Of a stretch of DNA of 64,000 bases, positions 32,178 to 44,900 are shown piece after piece. A program made the position numbers and the translations under genes. The DNA is taken from the NCBI GenBank assembly GCA_910589415.1, contig OU342631.1:20150001-20214000 (forward strand). Direction: 5' to 3'. This stretch comes from Malachius bipustulatus. Its lineage: Eukaryota; Arthropoda; Insecta; Coleoptera; Melyridae. The notes under the pieces were generated by a model. That model saw only the letters and a program-made list of their open reading frames with translations, made no database searches and had not been told where the DNA came from. Each line of letters opens with the position of its first letter. Position 1 is the first letter of the stretch.

Positions 32178-34225
32178 TAGGGTGCACCATATATACTTCT
32201 CTATATTGTTATCTCCTGAAAGCTAAGAGATACAGAGTCGGTTAAATTAGAGAAAAGATGCGCAGTTTTGTGGCCATCTCGAATTCGACAAGACATCCTG
32301 AAAAAACTGAAAAATCGAGATTTCTTATTTTTGCCATATCTTGGTTATTATTGGAAGTTAATAAATAATTTTTTTCTTCAAACGTCAGTAAATCAGACAT
32401 TACTCGACTCAGTAGCCGGTCTCAAAGTTTCACTTTTCCTCCGCCGGAGCTAAAGTGTTGCCAAGCAACACTTTACCTCCGCCGGAGCTAAAGTGGTGCC
32501 ATAGCAACATCAACATACAAACACATAGCTACCTGTATTAAGAATCAACTATTGAAATTTTATTAATGTAGGCCCGTATATTCATCAATAAAATTCAATC
32601 TAAGATATGAAAACTCTCTAGTTTATTATTATCTAACAAGGTTAAAAGGAATTTGATATTAATCAAACATAATCTTTGGAAAATCTACACCGAAACGAAG
32701 TAATTCTGTGAAACGTCATAATTATACCCGAAGCCGGACGGTCGACAGTCGGCTTCAGTCGAGTCGAGCTCGTGCTCGGCTCAGTCGGCTCAAACGTCAG
32801 AAAAAAAGTTGGGTTATTGCGAGGTAAACAGAAATAATTATTATTCCGTATTGAAATTTGAATATTGAACACAAGGATAATAATTATAACCATATACCTA
32901 GGTACATAAAGGAATCCAACATCTTATATTTTTATTATTAGGTAGGTAATAGTGCACAGTTAATAGGTACCTACCTACAATGACCTACATATTTAACATT
33001 CAACTTCTGACTGACTGGCATCATCATTACCAGAAAATGAAAAAATTGACCAAGCAGGGTCTAGCAAGAGGTAGGTAGATGTTATCATTAATTTTATAAC
33101 TTACTTACAAACGTTTATAACGTTTTTGATTTTGCGATGATTAGTAGTTTAGTTACATAATTATTATTTTATTATTTTTCTTTAATAATTTCAATAATAA
33201 TTTCTCGATGTTCACTGACGTTGATGACAGTGTCAATTTGACAGCGCCGCGTTTCTATAGAAACAGCCCATACTCCATACTCACCTACTTATAATACCAG
33301 TTTGAAAATTCGCTTTCCTTCAATTAAAAATGATGTTCTTGCTTAAATTTGCCCACGTTTGAAGAAAAAATAGTATATTTTATTTGGAGGAAAAGTGACT
33401 TTTCATGGCTTGCTCTCTATTATCAGCCTCACTTCGTTCGGCTGATAAACACGAGCGCACCATGAAAAGTGTCACTTTCCCTCCGTATAAAATAATATAC
33501 TATTTGTAGGCTTACATAAATCGTCAAGCGCTACCCATGTGTCATTATACAAACATTTTCAAGGCCGACTAGATCCAAGAGTTTTCACAGTCAACTTTCG
33601 TTTCTCTTATGGCCGCCATATTATTTTTTTATGTCGTTCGATATGAAAGAAATAATGGAAACCAAAAATTAATAAACTTAAAATTTTTTTTTTTGAAAAG
33701 CATTGTTAAAATACGCCGAAATAGTGCTTGTCTTATGGTTTTTTAATTTATCTATGAAATTCGGTCTAAAAAGTTGTCTTTTTTGTAAAGAAAAAAGAAG
33801 AAGAAAAATTTTTTAAATTTATTTGTGGAAGTTATAACAATTTTTGGTTTTTATTATTTTTTTTTATATCGAACAATATAAAAAAAAAACAGTATGGCGG
33901 CCATAAGAAAAACGAAAGTTTACTATGAAAAGTCCGGGAACTAATCGGCTTTGAAAATTTTTGAAACATCAGATGGGTAGCTATTGCCGACTTATGTGAG
34001 CCCACAAAAAATTATTTATTAATCTCCAATAATAAAAAAGTTATGGCAAAAATTAGAAATCTTGATTTTTCAGTTTTTTTCAGGATATTTCAGGAACGGT
34101 CACAGATATTTTGAATTTCTTGACTGATTCGAGATGGCCACAAAATTTCGCATCTTTTGTCTAGTTTAACCGACCCAGTAGGTATCTGTTAGCGTTAGGA
34201 GATAGCAATTAAGGAAATATAAATT
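32178..34225. mobile_element. Fold-back element split by nested inverted-repeat insertions
   Basis: Left arm 32190-32385 pairs with 33995-34225, and left arm 33506-33626 pairs with 33886-34010. So one element of about 0.9 kb was split by about 1.1 kb (32386-33505). The insert itself ends in a 60-bp palindrome-like pair (GGAGGAAAAGTGACTTTTCA near 33391 and its complement near 33460-33485). The outer left end reads TAGGGTGCACC after TA. The right end is decayed, so limits are approximate. Confidence 0.6.
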
Positions 34226-35951
34226 TTTGGTAAAAAAATAAATAAAAAATAAAAGGTTTGATAAAAATGAAACAATAATGAATGACAATAATCCTTTATG
34301 AATTTTTTTTTTTTTTTTTTGAAAATTTCTTTCATAGTAACTTCATCCTGCTAAATATACAATGCTCAAAGAAAGACTAAAGTTTAATTTTCCTTTGTTT
34401 CTCCTCAAGCGATGTCATTGTAACATAAGACCCTGGGCCATACACGGTGTTTATTGTTAACATGATGATATTTCAGGATGTGATGCCTCAGGTCATTTTA
34501 TGAAGAAAAGTTAATCTGGATCGCAATGGCTTAAATTTTTTGCTACCTAGAGGGTGTTGAATTTTTGTTTTTCTAAGAGTTATTTTTTATTATCTAGTAG
34601 GTATATGTATATAAATAGTTTAGATATTTGTTTCAATTTTAGTACCTACGTGTTAATCTGATGTAAATATTTTAGTTGGAAAAGTTTTTTAGTGGCGCCC
34701 CTGCAAACATGTCCTCTGACAGTAAAAAAATAAAATTTTACGCCACTGACATTTCGCCATACGAATGTTTTATCTGATTAGTCTTATCAATTCTACATGA
34801 AAACGGTCTCAATTGAGGAAAACAATTGTTGAAACTGAAATTTGGAATCCAGGCAATATACACCAGAGTAGCAGCCCATCCCCACTCTGTGGGGCTCGTA
34901 GTCATCACGTCCGAATTGAGGCGAAAAAGTTTCTTCTATCTGGGACCCATATTTGATCCGCGTCCGAACTCAGGTAAAAATAATATTATAATTATTGGAG
35001 ATATTCAGAACTATTAAATAAGACTGACGCTATTGTGGATATATTTATATTTTGCCATGTCATGTCATAAGTACTTATGTTATTTTATATTGTTCTGTTC
35101 ACCGTTGGTAACTTCGTTATTAATGGGGTACAAGGACGTTTGAATTGACAAACGAGAAGAATTTTTATCGCCTATTACCTTATTACGGTGGTGAAAACAG
35201 AAAAATAATTAAAAGTTTACGTCATGAGATATTCCTATTCTTATATCCAAAAAATAAAGTTTTTTGGAATATTGTAGGTATTACCTTTTGCCTGGAAAAC
35301 CCAGAGAGCATTAATTTATTGCGCCCCCACTGTGAGGGTTTAACAATGGTTTCGCCTCAGTTCGGATGTAGGTGGTTTTATTATCTAAGTGGTTTAAGAT
35401 TGTTTTCCCTCAATTTGGATGCGCCCACATACACCATAACGAATCAAGATTAAGTACCTATTACCAAAATGGCGGCAAATTTGAAAACTGGGAAAGAAGA
35501 CGCCATCTTGTTTTGTTTTTTTAAATATGACGACACGCCATACATTATTGCATTTTCTGTTTGTCTGTAATTTAATGCGCCAATAATTAATTAAAAATGT
35601 AAATACCTAGTAATGCAATTAAACAATGAATCAGGCCACCGGGCATTGAATTTTTTACCTCGGGGAGGCTCCGTTGATTGTCATGCGAGTGTTACCTTTT
35701 GGTAATTGTGATTTATCGTTTAGAAGCCTCCTCTAGAACTTTATTTTGTATTAAAGAACTATAATAATTACAAAAAAAAACAATTTTTCGCTCTGTTTCT
35801 GTAATATCATCTGCAAAAAAGTACATTACACTAATAACGTATATCGTTTTACTTATATGAGACAGAAACGTTTAAATAATTTACAAATAAGTTTTCCTCT
35901 TCAATCCAACAACTCTTATGGTAACAGGAGATTGAGTCAAATTAGGTTTAA
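34226..35951. other. 3' flank of copy B, no gene seen
   Basis: AT-rich, with poly-T. A weak inverted similarity around TCCGAATTGAGGCGAAA (34909) and its complement (about 35352) is the only structure. 35690-35950 resembles the 3' flank of copy C (52.8 kb). Confidence 0.45.
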
Positions 35952-38900
35952 TTAACTTTTTGTTCTAATATTGTCCGTGATAAAGGCATCCAGCGTATGG
36001 TATAAATGTGAATAAACGCTGTGTAGGTTATGATTTTCGTCTGGGTAACTCTGGAAGAGAAAATTATACGAACTTAGATTATTTAGTTATTAGTTGTCTT
36101 ACTCTTAAATGCAACTTAAATGTAATTGTACAAAATTTCTAAAGAAATACTTCTTTTACATGGCTCTAAAAAAATTCGTGAAATAGGGGAAACTACGCGC
36201 GGGTTTTGATACCTACAAGATGCTTATATGGAAATGTTCTTAATTAAGGATTTTTAATATAGAGATAATATTTATAAAGAAAATTTATTATACTAGTTGG
36301 CCTCGTCTCGTAAATATAAACCAGGTAGTACGTCCTTTTCTGTACTGAACCACACATTTTTTAAACAATAAAAACTCAATACTTACCTCCTCGTCAACTT
36401 TCTCTTCGCTTCAGTCCCACTAGACTAGACCCTCAGTCTTTGTTTGTGTGCCGAAATGCCCAATCGTCAAGAACTAAAATAGTGTCAGTGACAACAGGAC
36501 AGTGCAAGAGGTGTTGTTCATGTTCAGCGAGTGTTAATCAACAATCTCATCGAAAAATAATCATTTCTCGGCGTGGTTGCATTTTTGCACACCGAAACGG
36601 AATGGGATCTAGATACGTATCTAAAATACGTTTCATGGTTGAGGGATCCCGAATTTTGGGCTGTAGATGTATTTACTTTATGTTGCAGTAAATTCAATTT
36701 CTATACATTACCCCTTTTCCTTAATTCTAAAAATCTTGTAAAAAATTGTATAGATGACAAGGGAAAGGCGGAAGAATTTCTCGTTGTATCATATTGAACC
36801 TCTCAACCATGGTTTCCGGTATTTTGTTCTCTGGTAACAAGAGACCTCAATAATTTTACGACCCAATGAAAATTTCCCACTTTTATTCAATAGAAAACCA
36901 GATCCGTTATGGCGCAGCGTTTCCCTGGTGGTAGGGAACTTGTCATACAAGCTCTTCGGTCAAAAAAGGTCCCAGAAATTTCGCTGGATATCTGTCTGAA
37001 GTCAATAACTACCATAACGCTGAAACAGTATAATAGTGGTTTGAAATTATATTGGGAATTTTGCCAAAGGAGGACCATTAACGCTTTTTCAATTTCCTCT
37101 CCCTTAGTGTTAGAATTTTTAAGCGAACAATTCCTCAGGGGTGCGCCTTTATTGGCTCCTTAAGCTCTTACAGATCAGCTTTACCCCAAATAAATCCCGA
37201 AATAAATAAGCCCAAAGATGACTCGACATTATGGGATCCCGTGATTATTATGTTCGAAATCTGTCAAATAACGATGTAAATTAGACATTTTAACAAAAAA
37301 AGTAGCAGTTTTAACAGCACTGGCAACTGGAAAGATGGGGTTCAAACCTTGGTCAACATCAAAATAGAAAACCTAAATCAAAATCAAGATAATTTGACTA
37401 TAAAGATAATCTTTAGAAGATTAAAAAATTTGTGAATCAGTGAATTCACAAATTCAGAATCAGTGTGGCATGACAACGGACAACACTCAGTGGTCAAACT
37501 ATACCTGGTTTCGTTTTAAATGCAACAATATAACTTTAACGGAATGAGGGTCCAGTGGGACAGAAGCGAAGGGAAAGTAGATGAGGAAGTAATATTTCCT
37601 TTTTATACTTTAATGGAGTTATTACTTGGTTTCTATTTACTTCGACGAGGTTAACGTATAATAATTAAGATCAAACTTCACTTGAGGTAAGTGCTTTTGA
37701 TTTATTAAATTGAGTTCTGCATTTCAGTTTTATCCTGCGGTATTTCGGTCCTCCCCAAAATTTATTAATTTTATGTACCACTTAACGTATAGGAAATACA
37801 ATATACAGGGTGTCCGGAAATTATGAGCAAAAAATTAAGGGGGTGATTCTTCTTGATGAAATATTGCCAAAAGTATCTATAATTTTTTTTCGAAAACTCA
37901 AAAAGAAGAAAGTTATAAGCCTCCAAAGTTGATTTTTTAAATCAATATTTTTTTATAACTTTTTTTCTAGTGTACGGATTTTCTTAAAATTTGACACACT
38001 TGTCACTGATGTTGCTTTACATCCTTGGTCCAAATTAGACTTGAATCCCTCGAAATCAAAAGGCCTTAACTGCCCTTGACCTTCAAAAAAGGCCTATAAC
38101 TTTTTTCGTAATATTTTTTTCTGAGTTTTGAAGACGCACAATTGAAGAACGTGAAGAAATATTCGGAAAAAGTCATCTCTGTCTATCACGATAAAATGAC
38201 CCGTTTCCGAGTAAAACTGTTTTAAAAATTTTCCTGCACTAAAATTGATCACCATAAACTATGATCATTCTGCAACAACACCAAAGCATGCTTTGGAAAC
38301 AGCTGCAGGATTGCCTAGTTATGTACAAAACAGAGACATTCGTATTATAAATAGACTGGAAATGATTTTTTTTTGAAAATGAAAAAAAATTTTAATCATT
38401 TTTTTTTTAATAAAATAATAAAATAATTTTAATTAAAAAAAATAATAAATTGCTGTCAAAATGAAATCCAAAGCAATCGTCTTGTTTCCTAGGCAACCCT
38501 GCCACCGTTCCCAAAACATGCTTTGGTATTGTTGCAGAATGATCATAGTTTATGGTGATCAATTTTAGTGCAAGCAAATTTTTGAAACAGTTTTACTCGG
38601 AAGCAGGTCATTTTATCGTGATAGACAAAGAGGACCTTTTCCGAATATTTCATCATGTTCTTCAATTGTACGTCTTCAAAACTCAGAAAAAAATATTACG
38701 AAAAAAGTTATAGGCCTTTTTTGAAGGTCAAGGGCAGTTAAGGCCTTTTGATTTCGAGGGATTCAAGTCTAATTTGGACCAAGGATGTAAAGCAACATCA
38801 GTGGCAAGTGTGTCAAATTTTAAGAAAATCTGTACACTAGAAAAAAAGTTATAAAAAAATATTGATTTAAAAAAATCAATTTTGGAGGCTTATAACTTTC

Positions 38901-41900
38901 TTCTTTTTGAGTTTTCGAAAAAAAATTATAGATACTTTTGGCAATATTTCATCAAGAAGAATCACCCCCTTAATTTTTTGCTCATAATTTCCGGACACCC
39001 TGTATGTACAGGGTGTCCAGGTATGAGTGTAAGAGCTACACGTGGCGACCTTCCTTGGACTATTTTGAGTAAAAAATCTTAATACAATAATGCTCTAAAC
39101 CTCTTCACGGTGCCACACGAGGTCATCAAAGTTAGAAATTCTGGGTCACAAATATGCATATTTTTGAACTTCTGTTTCCTTTTGCAGTTACGGTTAACAT
39201 TTTTAAAGACTTTTGCAAAGTCTTATTTCATTTAATTTTCGTAACAGTATGCAATTATTAACTTTTTTAACATTTCCTAAATTTTTTTTTTTTTAGAAAT
39301 GTTAAAAAAATTAATAATTGCACTGTTACGAAAATTAAATGAAATAAGACTTTGCAAAAGTCTTTGAAAATGTTAACCGTAACTGCAAAACGAAATAGAA
39401 GTTCAATAATATGCATATTTGTGACCCAGAATTTCTAACTTTGATGACCTCCTGTGGCACCGTGAAGACGTTTAGAGCATTATTGTATTAAGATTTTTTA
39501 CTCAAAATAGTCCAAGGAAGGTCGCCACGTGTAGCTCTTACACTCATACCTGGACACCTTGTATATGCCTATAATAGAAAAGTTATTATCCCAAAATAGC
39601 TTACTTTGTATCAACGACTGTCGTACTAAAAATATATGATTTAATTAGCCGGCAACAATACATACACATTTAATAATTTAACACCTAATATCTATGAAAA
39701 CAGAAAAAAGTAGTAGGTATTATTATTTTATAAGTTGACTTTTCTTTTCTAAAATATCATAAAGGTTGTTACTCGTAAGTAGTTATTCCTATAGTTGAAA
39801 TAATCTAATGTGATGAATATCCTAAATATTCAATCATGTTAAATGAGAAAGTTTTGGGTCAAACATGATTCGAGTAAGATTTGGTGCTAGTGAATATGAG
39901 TGTGAAATGTATCAGTCATTGAATGCTTACCATAAAATGGAATGGTATATCTGCTAGCTGTAGTGCTCTCATGAAAGTCATGGTGTGTTGATAATGAACA
40001 TTGTCATCAGCGTTACCATGGACTAGCAGAAGTGATTTTCCCCTGAATTTTTCTACTTTTTTTACAAGATCAGTTCGTTCGTACCCATCTAAATTATCTT
40101 CTTCAGTAGGTAGACCCATGAATCTTTCAGTGAAAGTAGAACCTAAAAATCATCGTAATTAAAAGTGTATAAAAACGAATCACAAAAATACCATAATACA
40201 AAAAATTGGTAACCGGTGCCACTGACATTCCAAATTTGAAGATATTTTCATGATCCATCGCCAGTGCAGAAATTGTTGCAAAGCCCCCATAGCTCCAGCC
40301 CCAAATTCCTGTGTTATTTTTATCGATTTTTGGGAATCTTTCTTGAAGATACCTGATTACGTTTATTTGATCTTCGATTTCGACCGTACCAAGTCTGCGG
40401 TAGACTTGGTACATCTTTTTAATCCCTTGTCTGCCACATCCTCTCCCATCTATCTGAATGTGGATGTAATTTCGATGAGTGACCCAGTAGTAGGATATAT
40501 CTCGTTCGTATTTATCTGATATCATATCATAATCTGGTAATGCATGGCTAGAAATACAAGCAGTTTTTTTTTTAAATCAAATTTCAGGAATCTAGTACGA
40601 TTAAGTTTAAAAAGCCATACGTATCGATCAAGAATACACATCCTTCTGATGATTCGATTTATTTTGTTTCATATACGTGGTTCTCATAAAAATCGTCAAG
40701 TTTGTCTAAACACTCCATCCCGCATAAATAAATATACGTCAACATTGGTTTTGAATGATAATTAAATGCACAACACAAAGGATAGAATGTCATTACGTGA
40801 ATAAATGTTATGTAGTTGTCAGTGGCTGTCAAACTGACTTAAACCGTTCAATTCATTGTTTGAATGATATCTTTAATCATTTACGCTCGTTCACACCTTG
40901 AAATTTAACTGTTTGACATTTTCTGGTGAAATGAAAAATCTTAATTCGGACGGTTAGTATGACGTCACATATGACTTTTTAAACTTATTCGTACCATATC
41001 CAATGTGATTGGTCCAATATCAGTCTATTTCCAAAATTTACCGGTCTGAGTACTGTAATGATCAACTTACCGGACTCAAATTAAGAATGTAATTATTATA
41101 GGTGATACGACACAGTTTGAAATAAATTAGGTTAACGTTAGTGAAATAACTCACACATGAACAATCGCTGGATATTTCCTTGGATCAAGTTCGGAATAAT
41201 TTGAAGGTCGAAGAAGTCTAACCCTGGCTTGAAATCCATCAGCTATAGGAACAGTTAGATCAATTTGTTGGGGTTTCAGTTTACGTTTCAAGGCAGAAAT
41301 AATCTTAGCGTTCTTTTCCCATACAACGAACGAATCCTTAAAAAATTGCTTTACAAAAGAAATTATTTTAAAATGTAAAATTTACATTACGACCATCGAC
41401 GATTAGAATATAATCTGGTCCGGGTCCTTTACATATTTTGGTGTAATAGCCTAGAGAGTAGCTTGCGTCTATTCTTGAATGAAGACATGGTCCTGAAGGG
41501 GTTGAAAAATTGCAGGTGAAGCAACTATCTTCCAAGGTCTTAATGTTCACCATGTACGTGTGTTCTCTTGAGGGATACGCTTGTTTTATACCTTGATAAT
41601 AACTAAAAAAATATTATGTATAGGTATAGAAAATAAATATTATACAGGGTGTCCGGAAATTATGAGCAAAAAATTAAGGGGGTGATTCTTCTTGTTGAAA
41701 TATTGCCAAAAGTATCTATAATTTTTTTTCGAAAACTCAAAAAGAAGAAAGTTATAAGCCTCCAAAGTTGATTTTTTTAAATCAATATTTTTTTATAACT
41801 TTTTTTCTAGTGTACGGATTTTCTTAAAATTTGACACACTTGCCACTGATGTTGCTTTACATCCTTGGTCCAAATTAGACTTGAATCCCTCGAAATCAAA

Positions 41901-44900
41901 AGGCCTTAACTGCCCTTGACCTTCAAAAAAGGCCTATAACTTTTTTCGTAATATTTTTTTCTGAGTTTTGAAGACGCACAATTGAAGAACATGAAGAAAT
42001 ATTCGGAAAAGGTCCTCTTTGTCTATCACGATAAAATGACCTGCTTCCGAGTAAAACTGTTTTAAAAATTTGCTTGCACTAAAATTGATCACCATAAACT
42101 ATGATCATTCTGCAACAATACCAAATCATGTTTTGGGAACGGTGGCAGGGTTGCCTAGGAAACAAGACGTTTGCTTTGGATTTCATTTTGACAGCAATTT
42201 TTTTTTTTTTTTATTAAAATTATTTTATTATTTTATTAAAAAAAAATGATTAAAATTTTTTTTCATTTTCAAAAAAAAAATCATTTCCAAGTCTATTTAT
42301 ATACGAATGTCTCTGTTTTGTACATAACTAGGCAATCCTGCAGCTGTTTCCAAAGCATGCTTTGGTGTTGTTGCAGAATGATCATAGTTTATGGTGATCA
42401 ATTTTAGTGCAGGAAAATTTTTAAAACAGTTTTACTCGGAAACGGGTCATTTTATCGTGATAGACAAAGAGGACCTTTTCCGAATATTTCTGCACGTTCT
42501 TCAATTGTGCGTCTTCAAAACTCAGAAAAAAATATTACGAAAAAAGTTATAGGCCTTTTTTGAAGGTCAAGGGCAGTTAAGGCCTTTTGATTTCGAGGGA
42601 TTCAAGTCTAATTTGGACCAAGGATGTAAAGCAACATCAGTGGCAAGTGTGTCAAATTTTAAGAAAATCCGTACACGAGAAAAAAAGTTATAAAAAAATA
42701 TTGATTTAAAAAAATCAACTTTGGAGGCTTATAACTTTCTTCTTTTTGAGTTTTCGAAAAAAAATTATAGATACTTTTGGCAATATTTCATCAAGAAGAA
42801 TCACCCCCTTAATTTTTTGCTCATAATTTCCGGACATCCTGTATTTGTATCGAATCGTGAGAAGCTAATGGGTGACATTTAAAATACGTCTACTATTATA
42901 AACCATCACCCTTGTTTTTTTAAAATGGAATCAAAGAAATGAAATCTTTGAATAATCTCAGAGAAAAAGGTACGAAGGCGTAGAAGCGCCACACGAGTTT
43001 TATTTTTAAAATTCCGAGTTTAAACTCGGAATTCCGACTTTAAACTCGGAATTCCGAGTTCAAACTCGGAATTCCGACTTTAAACTAGGAATTCCGACTT
43101 TAAACTCGGAATTCCGAGTTTAAACTCGGAATTCCGAAGAGGGCGGGGTCTAGCCTCTTATTTGCCGTCTGCGTGGCGATACAAAAATTGCCGCCCCTCG
43201 CCCCCCTCTTAAGAAGAAATGTCTACCAATGGGAGGGCAAAAACCAATTTTTTGTAGGTAAAAATTAAACACCAATAGAAACGTTATTTTAGATTAGGTA
43301 AGTTCTGCTGCACCGCGGGGCTTATTGGTGCGAAATATATCCCCCGAAAATCAGGGGGGTTCGAGAAATTATTTTGAAAAAACAAGTGCGAAAATGTTAA
43401 TCACACTAAGCAATAACAACATTCATACTGGTAGATTTTAGCGTTACCGGACAATATATGTATAGGGTGTTTCACCAGCAGACCGACATAGCTTAAGGGT
43501 TGGTGTAGGTTTTCAAGATAATGATTCGGGATCTGGTTTTGAAATTTTTCTAAGGCCCTTCGTTTCGATGTTACAGGGTGATTCATGCATTTTGCCGAAA
43601 TTTTTGATGAGCAGTATCTTTTGAACGAATTGATAGAATTTATGGAAATTTGGTAGATATGCTCTGCTAATGATACTTAATACCTCGCATTTTTCGTCGA
43701 TTCGAAAACTGCAGGGCCGTAGTTAATTTTTTAGGTCTCTATCGGTTTTGTCAAAAAGTTCACCCTGCATGTATTTTTTCAAAGTTTAGTTTAAACCATT
43801 TTCTAAAACTACATTAAAAATGCTATAATTGCGATAAAAATAATTACTGGCACCATTACACTGAATTGAGAACAAAATAAAAACTTTTAGATTTTTCAGC
43901 ATTTCAATGCATGTTTGTTAATGCATTTTCGAAAAATCAAATATTATTTCTTAAAACTTGCATAAATATTTTGTAGTTATTTCAAATAAACTTGTTTGAT
44001 CTGCAGATTTAGCCAAGATTAGTGAAAGTTATAGATTTTTTTAGAGCTAAAAATAAGTTTTAACAAGAAAAAACTCAAGTGTTAATAAGAACACCAACTG
44101 AACGAAGATATGGTAATTTTAATGACAAACAAACACATAAGCGTATAAGTAACACAATTTAGCCCATTAACACATAAACAAATAAGTACACAAGCGAAAC
44201 AGAAAGAAAAATATCAACACAAATTTTGGGAAGAAAAACTGCAATTCAGTGCAGATAATGTTCAAACAGGCCACCATACTTTTTTGATATTTTTCTTTCT
44301 GTTTCGCTTATTTGTTTATGTGCTAAAATTGTATTTTTTATACGCTTATGTGTTATTATGGGTTATCATCAAAATTACCATTTCTTCTTTTAGCTGTTTT
44401 TCTTATTAAAACTTATTGTTAGCTCGAAAAAATCTAGAGTGGTTCCTAATCTTGGCTAAATCTGTAGATCAAGCTAATTTATTCGAAATAGCAACAAAAT
44501 ACATAAGTTTAAAAAAATCACATTTGGGTTTTCGAAAATTAGTAACAACCATAAATTGAAATTCTGAAAAACTAAAAATTTTTCATTTTCTTCTCAATTC
44601 AGTTTAATAGTGCAAAGTAATTTTTTACCGCAATTGTAGCATTTTTCATGTAGAAAATGGTACTACACTTTGAAGAAAATGCATAATACAGGGTGAACTT
44701 TTTAAGAAAACCGATAGAGACCTGAAAAATTAAGTACGGTCCTGCAGTTTTCGAATCTAAGAAAAATGCGAGGTATTAAGTGTCATTAGCAGAGCATATC
44801 TACGAAATTTCATTAAATTCCATCCAATGGAAGGGTCTCAGAATAATTTCAATACCAGATCCCGAATCGACTTGAAAAACTTATAATACCTACCTAAGCT

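Noticed and set aside
34826..35453. ORFs of 63 and 102 codons downstream of copy B
   Set aside because: No recognised domain, not conserved in the 3' flanks of copies A or C, and they overlap weak inverted repeats.
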